A DNA stretch of 64,000 nucleotides. It comes from Capra hircus (taxonomy: Eukaryota > Chordata > Mammalia > Artiodactyla > Bovidae). Shown piece by piece: positions 1 to 11,100 of this stretch. The stretch spans positions 56,471,591-56,535,590 of the forward strand of contig NC_030811.1 of the NCBI RefSeq assembly GCF_001704415.2, given 5' to 3'. The position numbers were made by a program, and so were the translations under genes. Numbering within the stretch: the first letter of the stretch is position 1; each line of letters starts with the position of its first letter. The notes below the pieces were generated by a model. It did not search any database. It worked only from the letters and a program-made list of their open reading frames with translations, and was not told the origin of the DNA.

Positions 1-419
1 TTCACTCCAAAGAAATCCCAGGGCTGATCTCCTTGCAGTCCAAAGGACTCTCAAGAGTCTTCTCCAACACCACAGTTCAAAAGCTTCAATTCTTTGGCGC
101 TCAACCTTCTTCACAGTCCAACTCTCACATCCATACATGACCACTGGAAAAACCATAGCCTTGACTAGATGGACCTTAGTCGGCAAAGTAATGTCTCTGC
201 TTTTGAATATACTATCTAGGTTGGTTATAACTTTTCTTCCAAGGAGTAAGCGTCTTTTAATCTCATGGCTGCAGTCACCATCTGCAGTGATTCTGGAGCC
301 CCCAAAAATAAAGTCTGACACTGTTTCCACTGTTTCCCCATCTATTTCCCATGAAGTGATGGGACCGGATGCCATGATCTTCATTTTCTGAATGTTGAGC
401 TTTAAGCCAACTTTTCACT
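1..419 (-). mobile_element. BovB (RTE LINE) 3' ORF2 fragment, cut by window edge
   Basis: Reading the minus strand gives the C-terminal part of the BovB reverse-transcriptase ORF. The same segment occurs on the plus strand near 13.6-14.0, 29.5-29.9, 40.6-41.0 and 62.9-63.3 kb. The copy continues beyond the left edge and is broken by stops, so it is not an active gene. Confidence 0.93.
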
Positions 420-844
420 ACTGAAAACACACCACTGAGACTTGCTCTCTCATTTCTTTGCGTATTGTTGTGAGATAGTGACAGTATGCAAGAACCTAAA
501 GAGCAGGAAGAAAGTATGCAGAAGAAAGGTTCTGTCATTAGCTGTGACTTAGGGGACTCATGTAATATCTCTGGGCTTTGCTTTCTTATCCTGCAAAAGG
601 AAAAAAACAAATGATTTTGGACAGCTTTTAGCTATTATAGCTCTTTAATTAGAGAGTAATGGTCTTTTTCATGCCCCGGGAGATAACTTGGCAGAGGTCC
701 TAGGAAAAAGAAGAAGGAAGTCCTGCTATAAAGCAACAGCCACTGAGGAAATCAAGTGTTAGTTCAACCAGTGCTTCTCAGACGTTAGGGTGAATGTGAA
801 CCACCTGGGGATGTTGTTTGGAGGGAGGCCAAGATTCCACATTT

Positions 845-980
845 CTTTTTGAAAGATATTTATTTATTTATTTGGTTGCATCAGGTCTTCGTTGCGGCAC
901 TCGGAATCTTTGTTCTTTGTTACGGTATGTGGGATCTAGTTCCCCAAGCCCCTAAACCACTGGACTATCAGGGAAGTCCC
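845..980 (-). mobile_element. CHR-type tRNA-derived SINE
   Basis: The right end reads GGGAAGTCCC, which on the minus strand is the usual 5' head GGGACTTCCC of cetartiodactyl CHR SINEs. The left end is the A/T-rich tail. It interrupts the MER5A-like core of block A. Confidence 0.8.
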
Positions 981-1091
981 AAGAGTTCATATTTCTAACA
1001 AACTCTTGGGTGTTGCTGATGCTCCTGGTCTGGACACTATACTTTGAATGGAAAGGAACTAAATGGTGATTGAGGGGCTTTAAGGGACTTT

Positions 1092-1312
1092 ATTGTGCTT
1101 AGTCACTCGGATGTGCCTGACTCTTTGTGACCATGGACAATAGCTCATCAGGCTCCTCTGTCCTTGGGATTTTTCAGGCAAGAAGTACTGGAGTGAGCTG
1201 CCATTTCCTTGTCTAGGGGATCTTCCCAACCCAGGGATCGAACCCACATCTCCTGTGTTTCCTGCACTGCAGGCAGATTCTTTACCCAATGAGCCATCTG
1301 GGAAGTTCTTTA
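1092..1312 (-). mobile_element. Bov-tA SINE
   Basis: Full-length-like copy in antisense. The tRNA-like head lies at the right and the Bov-A unit ('tgactctttgtgacc', 'ggctcctctgtcc') at the left. It is inserted in block A copy 1 and absent from copy 2. Confidence 0.9.
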
Positions 1313-1699
1313 AGGAGTTAACAATTGGAGGGAGGGGTGGATAAATAGAATTGGTAGAACAGGAGAAACAAGAAGGAATTAAAGTTGCCAGTGTTATTTC
1401 GTCAACAGAAATAGATCTTCAATTTTATGTTTGAAGTCCATGGAAATTACTGTTTGGTATAGAACATTTACAGATAATTTTGGAAAGTTAGTTTTGCTTA
1501 CTGGTGATATTTTTCTCTTCATTTTTAGCAATCTGACAGAGTTTTTTCACTAACAAAGGTATTCAAAGCCTTTGTCACATTACACCTACTTTTATCTGAT
1601 TCAATTACTTCTTGTTTGAAGTTGCTTAAATTCAAACAGATGCCATATCTCCTACCTAAGCATTTTGATTTTGTATGTATCAGTCAATAGCAGTGATTA

Positions 1700-2060
1700 A
1701 AGAAGAAAAATTCTCTTTCACCATTGCTTGGGTGTCTAATATGTTCTCTAGGCAGGGCCCATGAGGTTTTCTCCTGTCTACTTGAAGGGACAATAAGACC
1801 TTTTCAGATGTTGAGCAAATCTTCTCTTTCTTTTTCTCTCCTTGAGACTCTTTATGAACTCTTTTTGGTTGACGTACACTGTGTGCAAAGGATCACTTAC
1901 TTGTTGTTAGCCTACTGATTTCTGTCCTTGGCTGTGTCTCCAAATGCAGCTTGGGCCAATAAGTCTTCATCCTTTATGACGGGTCAGTAGCATTTGATAT
2001 AGCAGGTTACTCCCTCTTTCTAGATACACTTTTAAAAAAGCAGGTCACAATGATACATAC
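1700..2060. other. No recognised feature
   Basis: AT-rich intergenic DNA upstream of the Buc-like gene. The only ORF, of 64 codons, has no recognisable protein character. Confidence 0.6.
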
Positions 2061-2061
2061 T

Positions 2062-2268
2062 AGTGGTTCAGTCGCTAAATCGTGTCTGACTCTTGTGACC
2101 CCATGGACTGTAGCCCACCAGGCTCTTCAATCCATGGAATTTTCCAGGCAAGAATACTAGAGTGGGTTGCCATTTCCTTCTTCAGGGGAGCTTCACAACC
2201 CAGGGATAGAACTCGGGTCTCCTGCACTGCAGGCAGATTCTTTACCAACTGCACCACCAAGGAAGCCC
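2062..2268 (-). mobile_element. Bov-tA SINE
   Basis: Antisense copy. It is followed at about 2271-2302 by a (CA)n tract and then by another SINE. Confidence 0.9.
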
Positions 2269-2270
2269 TT

Positions 2271-2302
2271 ATACACACATAAACACACACACATGCACAC
2301 AT
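2271..2302. repeat. (CA)n microsatellite
   Basis: Imperfect run of CA dinucleotides between two antisense SINEs. Confidence 0.85.
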
Positions 2303-2307
2303 TCTGA

Positions 2308-2412
2308 CCATCCCACTTGTGAGGTCTCAGTTCCTTGACCAGAGATTGAACCTATGCCTTGGGCAGTGAAAGCGCAGAGTTCTAAGCACTGGACTGCCAG
2401 AGAATTCCCTTG
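2308..2412 (-). mobile_element. CHR-type SINE fragment
   Basis: Antisense tRNA-derived SINE ending in 'gaattccc' at its head, lacking most of the tail. Confidence 0.7.
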
Positions 2413-2439
2413 TGTGATCACTTTATGGTCACAATCCTA

Positions 2440-2655
2440 ACCACTGGAAAACACTGATCTAGTCAACATAATGACCTTGAGATTTATCTAAGTTGTTTTG
2501 TGCATCAATACTTCATTTTTTCTACTTCTGAATTTTTTCCCATGATATGGATATAACAGTTTGTTTAACCATTTTACAACTATACACTGAAGAACATTTG
2601 GTTTTTTTCTTGAATGTTGCCTTTTGAAAAACCATGAAAAGGAACCAGCATCAAC
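2440..2655 (-). mobile_element. Old L1 3' fragment
   Basis: Diverged antisense L1 3' region ('gtttgtttaaccatt', 'gaagaacatttggttt'). A related piece occurs at 46621-46735. Confidence 0.5.
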
Positions 2656-2869
2656 GACTAACATTTCTTGGAAACTTAATAATGCCAGGTTCAAGAGTTT
2701 TATTGAACTAGATCTCTAGCTCCCGCCCCATCTCCCCACCCCTCCAGGTTCAGGTGTGGGACTGAAAATTCCCCACCCTTCAAGCACAAGTTTGGTTTTT
2801 CTGGTGATTAGCTTCCTTCCTTGAGTTATCCAGGGAACTCACCTTCGTCACCTTATCAGCACGAATTCT

Positions 2870-3420
2870 GCAGAGGTAGAAAGAGGCTTGATATGAATAA
2901 CAGACGACATCATTTGAGCATGTCCTAACAACAGCACAATTCTGCTGAGATATAAATATCCAGTTGAGAGACTGGACAGAGAGATTTGGGTGTGAGCAGT
3001 ATGCTGGTTATACTGGAAGTCCTGAGAATGTGTGAAAATGCAGAGAGAAAGAGTGAAATAAGATGAAGAAAATCTAACCTGGAGAATATGAACATTAAAG
3101 AGAGACATTTGGGAGACAGTAAAAGACTTTAAGAAGGGCCAGTAGAGAGGCAACCAGTTAGGCTGGTACCTGGGAGATGAGATTTAGTGATATAAACAGA
3201 AAAGTTTCCATGCCATTTAGCCACAAGTGGCTCATTAGTGTCCCTGGTGAGGGTGGATGAGTGGGCATAATGGTAACAAAATCTGGATTTGCAGTGAGTG
3301 AAGGAATAGGAGGTGGAAAAGGCTGAGTGTTTATGATCTTCTATAGGGGAAAAGCTGTGAAGGGAGGAAAGGAGAATGACGACTGGGGACTATACAGAGC
3401 AATGGGAAGTGGGAGAATAA
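2870..3420. repeat. Paralogous block B, copy 1
   Basis: Aligns in order and orientation with 50110-50660 over about 500 bp at roughly 75% identity by eye. I do not recognise a repeat family for it. It contains no gene. Confidence 0.55.
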
Positions 3421-4330
3421 TGTTTGTTTCATGACCCTGAACCCTTATAAGAGAAACTGTTACCTGCCCAATTAATATCTATTCTCCACTTTTAGTCACA
3501 GCAACCCAGTTTCTTCCAAGTGGCAATATGTCTAGCTCAAAGACAAGAGCTCACACATATCCTTTCAGTTAGGGGTAACCAAGGAGATAGAACCTGAAGC
3601 TGCACGTGTTTTCTATTATAACTTTTTATAACTCTGCAATTTCTGGAAAAACCCAATTTCTATGCAGTAACGCAGTCATTCCAAACTGTTGATGTGCCCT
3701 AGAAGTACTATTCCTGCCTCCTTCACTACTATCCTATGTCTTTCCTTTCTCTCATGTACAAAGAATACTGTACATGCCAGTTTCCCCTTCTCACTGCCCA
3801 CCCATCACCCCAGAGACGACTGCCCACACCTCCCTGTATCACCACTTCCCCCGCCCACTGGGGTCCTCTTAGCCAGAGCCCCTTCCCCAAGATGTTGGTC
3901 TCAGCAGCATGAGGCACTCTTGCTCACCCCACCTGTGGGAACCTTCCTCCTCTCAGGTCTCTCCTCCCTGCAAGTTGGCCTTCTTCATCTCTGCTTCTTC
4001 TCGGTAGGCTCCTCTTCCTTAAGTGTCAGCGGCTTTGGGCCCAAGGAAGGAAGGAGACCAGGAGCTCAGAGAGGCAGCTGTGACCCGTCCTAACTCAACA
4101 CACTCAGAGAGGGGACAGTCGGGGAGACAGAGAGGGACAGGAGGGCTCTATCCTCTAGAAAAACCAAGGCCAGGATGCCCACACACACAAGAATGTGAAG
4201 AAGGGAGGACTGGGGTTCACGCGGGAGTGGGTGGAGATGGCCACTTTCCTCCATCAAGTCTCAGCACCGGCTTCTTTCAGAGCCTTCTGTCTGGGCAGTC
4301 TGGCCTGGGAGCTCCAACAGGGGCGCAAGC
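3421..4330. other. 5' flank of the Buc-like gene, no recognised repeat
   Basis: The region is C/T-rich at about 3690-3990 and becomes G-rich towards 4330. Open frames here overlap on both strands and come from base composition. No convincing element was identified. Confidence 0.55.
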
Positions 4331-4333
4331 GCA

Positions 4334-4410
4334 GGGGGCGGGGCCTGCTGAAGAGCTGCAGGTGCTGCCCAGTCAAGCATAAAAAGGAACCACTGCAGCC
4401 GGCATTGTAG
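4334..4410 (+). promoter_or_regulatory. Putative promoter of the Buc-like gene (GC box + TATA-like box)
   Basis: A GC box (GGGGGCGGGG, 4334-4343) lies about 45 bp before a TATA-like ATAAAAAG (4379-4386). Transcription would be expected to start near 4405-4415. The first splice donor follows at 4495. A TATA box would suit a tissue-restricted gene. The call is inference from motif order and from the exon downstream. Confidence 0.5.
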
Positions 4411-4494
4411 GGGCTCTTTACGGCGAGGTCGGGCCTGTGTGGGCTGTGTGTGCCGCTACAGAAATTCCCAGTCGCAGATGTCGAGCTAGAGCAG
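4405..4494 (+). other. BUC-like: Non-coding exon 1 of the Buc-like gene (predicted)
   Basis: The exon ends in GAGCAG followed by the donor GTCAGT at 4495. It contains a 3-codon upstream ORF (ATG at 4478, TAG at 4487-4489) that does not continue into the main frame. The 5' end is set only by the TATA-like box. Confidence 0.5.
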
Positions 4495-5050
4495 GTCAGT
4501 GCCCTTAACGGGAACGTGGGTTGTGCAGGGCGCAAGGGCACAGGGTTTGGGGGGCCTGGGGGACAGACTGGGCTATGGGAAGCAGGGTGTTAGGAGATGG
4601 AGCCCCCGGGCCTGGAGTCCGGGGCTGGGCAGGGATTCAGTCTGGGGCAGAGGCTAGGGAGCCTGGTGAAAAGGCTGCAGACATCTAGATGCAGACATCT
4701 AGGCCTAAGCCCCCTTTTCCAGTGAAGCTGCTGGGTGCCCTGGCATTTGGCGCTGGGCACTGAGTCCCCCCACGCCTCCAAGGCCTCATCTCCCCAAGGT
4801 GCTGCTGCCTGGGGAGCTCGACTCACTCAGTATGAGGTGGGCCTGGGCCTCTGGGCGCTGCTCTGCTGGTCCTAATGCATGCAGGGCAGTACCCCGTGTC
4901 TGCATCCCAGGCAAGTGGGAAGACAAGGTAAGGGACCTGCCACCCAGGATCCCAGTCATGATGGGGGACAAGGATGGTTTTCTACCTTTATAGCCCTTTA
5001 CAGGGTGTGGCACAGCTGTCCTTTCCTAACTATAAACACCTGTTTTTCAG

Positions 5051-5198
5051 TGGAGAATGAACTCTTCAGGAAACAATGAAAATTTTGAGGGCAGTAACTC
5101 CAGACCTTTCTTCTATGTGCATCCCATGGCCCAGCAGCCTCACCTGGGTCCCTGGTACCAGAATCCTGCCTATAATCCACTCTCCATTTCTGGGGCAG
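5051..5198 (+). CDS. BUC-like: Buc-like exon 2 (start codon exon)
   Basis: Acceptor TTTTTCAG ends at 5050 and donor GTGAGG begins at 5199. The ATG at 5057 has A at -3. It encodes residues 1-47 plus the first base of codon 48, including the diagnostic RPFFYV at 16-21. Confidence 0.75.
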
Positions 5199-8100
5199 GT
5201 GAGGAATCTGAATTCCCAAGGAGGTTCAGTGGGATTAGGGACCCTCCCTGTAAATCAAAGCCTGAAGGTTATCTAACTCCTTTGTCCATGATTTCCTTTC
5301 CTTCACCCTGTGCTCACACTAGACAGATTGGGCAGTGTTTGTGGTTCAGGTTAACAGAAAATATTCAAATTCTAGCTATGTATCAGTTGTGTGCAGTGTG
5401 CTGTGTTTAGTCAGTCAGTCGTGTCCAGCTCTTTGTGACTCCATGGACTGTAGCCCACCAGGCTCCTCTGTCCGTGGGAATTCTCCAAGCAAGAAGATTG
5501 GAATGGGTTGCCATGCCCTCCTCCAGGGGATCTTCCCAACCCAGAGTTTGTACCTAGGTCTCCTGCACTGCAGGCGGATTCTTTACCATCTGAGCCACCA
5601 GAAAAGCCCAAATACTAGAAATGGATTCTCTACTCATTTGACCAAGTTGTTGCTGCCCTTGTTTCCCCAATGAGGGAACTGAGGCTCCCAGTCAGTGACT
5701 GGCCCAGGCTCACAGCATAATCCATCCAGAGTCTCACGTTGTGAGACCAGTCTTGTTGGATGAGGTACCTTAGAGCTTCTGGTCCTTGTAATTTTTCTAC
5801 AGAGTCTAAAGATTCTAAATGCTATAATGGGGACATCAGAAAAGTGTGTTGGAGGAAGGTGACAAACAAGATTTGAAAATATTTGGAAGGTAGACATCTT
5901 GGACCTAATAGATGGAGGTCCATTCAGACTGTCAGTTTCTACTTGAGTTTTGGGAAGTTGTCTCTTAAGGAATTTGTCCTTTTTTGTCTATGTAATAAAT
6001 ATTGTGGAAATAGGATTCATATTAATCATTTATATTTTTATGCCTGTGGGATCTGTAGTGATGTACCCTCTTTCATTTCTGATATTAGAAATTTATCTTT
6101 TTGTTTCCTACATTCATTCAGTTATGGTCTAAGCAGACATTTTATAATTAGTATGCCTTTTAATTTGTAAGTGTGTTTTATGGCCCACAATGTGGTCTGT
6201 CTTTGTGAATCTTCTATGTGAGTGTGAGAAAAATATTCTGTTGGTTGAGGGGGTCTGTAGAGGTTAGTTATGTACAACTGGTTGGTGCTGTGGAGTTCAT
6301 TGGTTCTTACTGACTTTTTAATATTGACTGCATCTATCCATGTCTGCTGTAGGCGTGTTAAAGTTTCTGACAACGGATTCATCTATTTTTCCTTGCAGTT
6401 CTATGACTTTTGCTTCATGTAGTTTCACCCACTGTTAACGGCATACACATTAGGGATTGTTATGTCTCAGTGGAGAAGTGACTTTTCTTGTGATGCCCGA
6501 CTTTTATGTCCCTGATTACTTTCCTTTCTCTGAAATTTGTCTGAAATAAATACAGCCTCTCCCACTTTCTTTTGATTATTATGGAGAAGGAAATGGCAAC
6601 CCACTCCAGTGTTTGATTATTAGCATAGCTAATTAGTATGGTATGTCTTTCTCCTTCTGTTTGCATTTAATCCCTGTTTTTGTATTTAAACTGAATTTTG
6701 TTTTTGTTTTTTTGTAGACAGTTTTTGCTTTTTATTATGCCTTGTAATTTTTTTGGTCAGCCTTTTGTACTGGATAAAAGGAACTGATCTGAATAGGCCC
6801 TTAGTAATGGAGTGTTTCCTTGTAGAGGTAGAGAAGGGATCACAGTTCTGTTTGTGAAAGGACTATGATTAGCTCTTAGTCTTTTAGTGTGATTTTGCCT
6901 TTGGATAACAAACTACACATGCTTCCCCCTCCCTCTCCCATTGGGTTGGGAAGGGTGGCTGGAGTGGACTGGAGAAAAGCATTTCCATTCCTGCCCATCA
7001 GTTAAGCTCTGTTTAGTGTCTTCTGAGGATGAACCTTGTTAAGAACAGTGCTTCTGGTATGTGTGATTCCTTTCCCTCTTTCCCTGCGGGAAGCTCAGGA
7101 GGTTTTTCTGTTAAATTTACTGTGAGAAACTGGTTGAGCTACTGCATGGAAAACTTAAAGTGTGTAGGATGGTTCCCTTATGGATGCGTTTTCTCTGAGG
7201 ATTTGAACTCGGACGTCTCCATCCTTATCTTGCAGCCTGTCAATAGCAGTTCAGGTTTTCCTACCCCACTGTGAGTTCCCATTGAGTTTTGATCTCCTGA
7301 GTCTGTGCTCCTGTAAGTTGTGATTGTATTCACATGGCTTTCCAGTATTGGTGGTAGCACTTTTCCCAGTAAGCAAACATTGCTGTGAGTGACCTGAGAA
7401 CTCTTGATTCTTGTTCACTTTTTTACTTGGGTAGGATTGAGTGGCTTCCAAGCCTATAGAATATCCATAATCATGTAGTCTATCATCTTTTAAATATTAA
7501 TTGAACATGCAGTATGCAGTGCTGTAGAGTTAAAATAGCTGATTTATGTTCTTATAAATAGGCTGATTTTGAGTAAATGCTTCCCTTCTCCATTTTGTCT
7601 TTTGTACAATAAGCTGAATTAGAGGATTCTTTTTGCCATTGGCCAGCATCTCTCCGTTTCCCCACCATTCAGCAACCACATGGCAACCACTATGCCACTG
7701 TATCTAATACCATTTTTTTCTAGATTTTTACATAAAAGTGATCGTATAGTATTTGCCTTTCTCTGTCCAACTGATTTCTCTTGGCAAAATGCCTCAAGTT
7801 CCAGCAGTTGCTGAAAATGTTTTAAAATGATTAGGGGAAGGAGGGTGTTTCAGAAAAGGAAAAGAGAAGTTTTCAAAGCTGTCTTGGTGAAGGAATGCAC
7901 CTATGGCGAGAGCCCCTGTATCTTGAAGGACTCAATGAGATGATACAGTGAGAAACTAGATAATGAAGTGTTTTATGCCATCCTAGGGAATGTGGTCACT
8001 ATCCCTCATATCTGATAGGCCATGATGAGCCATTCAAATACTGTAACTGAAGTGGGGATCACAGATTATTCTGGAAGCAAAACGGATTACAGACTTGTGA

Positions 8101-11100
8101 GAAGTGTGGGAGATGGGTTAAGAAAGTCGCTAGGAGTTACTCATGTAAAAACTGGGGGAGGAGTTTACGTCCTTTGCTTTGGTAACAGAAGACTAGGTGG
8201 GAGGCCCGTGGTGGGTGTGAGCAGCTGTGGCTGTGCAGTGTGTACTGGCTGAATGTTGTGACTGGTGGCAGGAGACAGAATGGCTAACTATCCCCTTCTC
8301 TTTCTAGCTTTCACAAATGGAAGTCTGTATTTTCCAGTGGTGCTCAGTGAGTATCCTGCCTTCCTCGTCCCTCAATCCCCATTGCCTACTACTGTTAACC
8401 GAAGATCCATAGTCCCTATGTTTTATAACACGGCACAGTTCCGACAGTATGGTGGCTATTGGGAAAAAATGAAAACAAAGGACACACAAACAGAAGCTGA
8501 ACCTCAACAGGCTGAAAACTTGAATGAAAAACAAGACATGCACTCAGAAGGCGACAGCCCTGAGGTAGGAAAGGTGACCAGTATTCCTGCGAGTACATCA
8601 AATGAAATGATGCCATCGTATGATGTGGTTTATGCTCAAGATATGCCACAGAAGGAGGTGCCGCAAAATGGGATTTCTCAAAGTTTCTGTGAAAGTAGAG
8701 GAATGCTTTATAACTCTTATGAGGGTAGAGACTGCATGAACTTGGATGAAGAAAAGAAGAGATATGCAGCTCTTTCCCAAAACCCACCACCTCCGAATAG
8801 CAGAGATGAGATCCAGAATACCCGGAACTCAAAATTGTACCAGTCTGCTGGAGATATGAACAAGCTTCATCAGGAACGGGCACTCTGCGCCAGCATGGAA
8901 GCAGTTAAAGACCTGAGCCTACATTCAGAATCATCTCAGAAGCCCTTTACTGCAGGGGAGGGTATGCCAGAGAACAGGAGCGGGAGCCATGGCTCCCCTG
9001 AGACTGTGGGTGAAGAGGCAGAGCACAGCAGCCACCCTGAGATGCCTGTCCCGTCCCCTCCCGGCTTGGCTCAGGTCAGCAAAGAAGATGAGGGCATCCA
9101 GTGCGACTTGACTTGGTGGACTGAGGTACAGTCTGGGAATTCCCCTGAGTCTTCACCAGGAAGTGGTAGGAGGGGAGCAGATCAGCTGTCAGTGGGGAGC
9201 CAGAACCAGGATGAAGTTAATGAAGTGGAGAACAATGGCTGTGAGGGGCAAGTTCCCTCCCCTACCTGGTTGGCCCAGGTCAACAAATTGGATGAGGGCA
9301 TCCAGTGCGACATGGGTTGCTCTGAAGCTCAGGTAGAGAAATCCCCCCAGCAAATGCCCTCTAGGGGTGAAGAGACAGCATCAGACAGCAAAACCAAGGG
9401 ATCTTGGAAACAACCAGACACCAATAGGAAATTAAGTGCAGATAAAGAGGAAATGATCATGAACTATGAGACTGGGGAGGTGTATGATGAGAACTTGAAA
9501 AGGTGTGCGAAGATTAAAAAGACTCTGAAAGGCAGGAAGCTGAAAGAGCTGAGCAGCTTCTCAAATGTTAAGACAGCCTATCTGCTGAAGAAAAGTACCA
9601 TCTTGACCATTGTGCTTCCTGAGGATTCAGAAGACTCTGAGTTGGAAGAGGAGGGTGACATGGATGAGGTAGGATGCCTCCTTGAAGTGAGTCCACAGAG
9701 TCCTCTGACATCTTCCAAAGGAAGGTCTTCTGAGGCTGGAAGGATAATCAGGATGCTGCCTGAGAACTCTGTTCCTCCCCAACTTATGGTGTGGCCCACC
9801 AGAAATAAGTGCAAGTTATTACAAGCTTATGGTGAATGTGAGTGTGTCCCTGCAGTTTACCGGTGGAAACGACAGGATGGCTGTGAAAGCACTGGTGTCA
9901 GGCTCCAAAGCACACCCACCATGGCCAATAAGGAGGGACTGCAGTCCAGGAGGGCCTCTTACAGACCACTGGAATGTAAGTGACTAAGAGACTCATATAC
10001 TGTTTGGTTGTTTGTGCTGGTTCCCTACTGGGTCCAGGATACAAAGGCAGCCATAAATCAGTATTTCTCTGTTTTGAAAATATGTTTTCGCTTCAGGTAT
10101 AGGTGCCCATCTTCATGTTGAAAGAGAATCCCAAGTTAGAGTTCCTGCACTCTAGGAAATTTCAGTGTAATGTGAAACAAAGTGCTCTGGTAGAAGATGG
10201 TAGAGAGCTGGGTGGTGGTGGGCTGAGACAGTCAGGAGGACGTGGTCTAGACGGATGGCTGAGAACAGGCAGTCCACGTGGAGGCAGAGGATTTCACACC
10301 GATTTAGGTTCTGTGATTTGGAGACAAAAGAGGACAAAGTTTGGAGTGGAAATGGAGACAGCAGGATGAGCTCAAACAGGCAGTCAGGGCAGGATTCTGC
10401 TTGAGACCTTCTTGCCAGAATGGAGAATTGTGAGGAATTGGGAAAGAGGCTGGGAATGCGGTAAAGTACAAGTGTTTCTCTTCACTTACAAATTTTTATC
10501 CTGTGGGCAATAAGGGGCTAATTCAGATTGAGTAGAGAAATTAGACAAATCTTTGTCTTCAACCAGTATTTTATAGTAGGAATTAGAGTGGAGAGCACAT
10601 ATATGGATGAAAGCCTTGTATAAAGTCAGTTTTATTCAATAAAAATTATTGTAATTCAAAAAATCAAAGTGGTGAGGGTCCTAGCTCACAGGAGAGTAAT
10701 TAGAGACAGGTGAGAGGACTAACAGTTGAATTTTAAAAGGTTGGCGTTTGAACATGAGTACATAGGGGGAAAAACGGTAATCCATGGAAAAGTTATCTTA
10801 GGAAGAGAAGTTGTTTTGCTTTGCTGTGTGTGTTGTGGGTGGAAGGAGTGTAAAATGGTGAGATTGAGGGACTGGACTAGCAGCCCATCTGCACCTGGTT
10901 GAAGCTTGAGTTTGAACCATCCTCGGACTGGCAGGGGCACAGGTGACAGGTAGGGACAGGGAGAGGACCCTAAGGACCACTTTGGGAGATGATTACATCT
11001 GGCGTGCGAAGAATGAAGCAAAGCAGGTAAGTGAAGAAAGGGATGCATAAGGGCCCCAGGGAAGTTTAAATAAATTCCAGGCTTAATCCCAAACCTTTAG

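Larger units (their letters stand above)
700..1665. repeat. Paralogous block A (MER5A-like core plus flanks), copy 1
   Basis: Apart from two SINEs inserted into it (845-980 and 1092-1312), this stretch aligns in order and orientation with 42050-42625, at roughly 75-80% identity by eye. The central part (about 770-1050) resembles the MER5A DNA transposon. The similarity continues on both sides of that core, so it is a longer duplicated or repeated unit. No gene is seen in it. Confidence 0.6.

Noticed and set aside
3689..4541. Open frames of 95-134 codons upstream of the Buc-like gene
   Set aside because: Overlapping on both strands, compositionally biased (Pro/Ser/Leu), and crossing the predicted promoter. 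No family resemblance.
8265..8309. ATG at 8265 as the start of the Buc-like protein
   Set aside because: The 15 residues before 8310 lie upstream of a good splice acceptor, and exon 2 supplies the family N terminus (RPFFYV) in phase.
8304..8883. Minus-strand frames of 79 and 155 codons
   Set aside because: Antisense shadows of the Buc-like main exon, with no splice or protein support.
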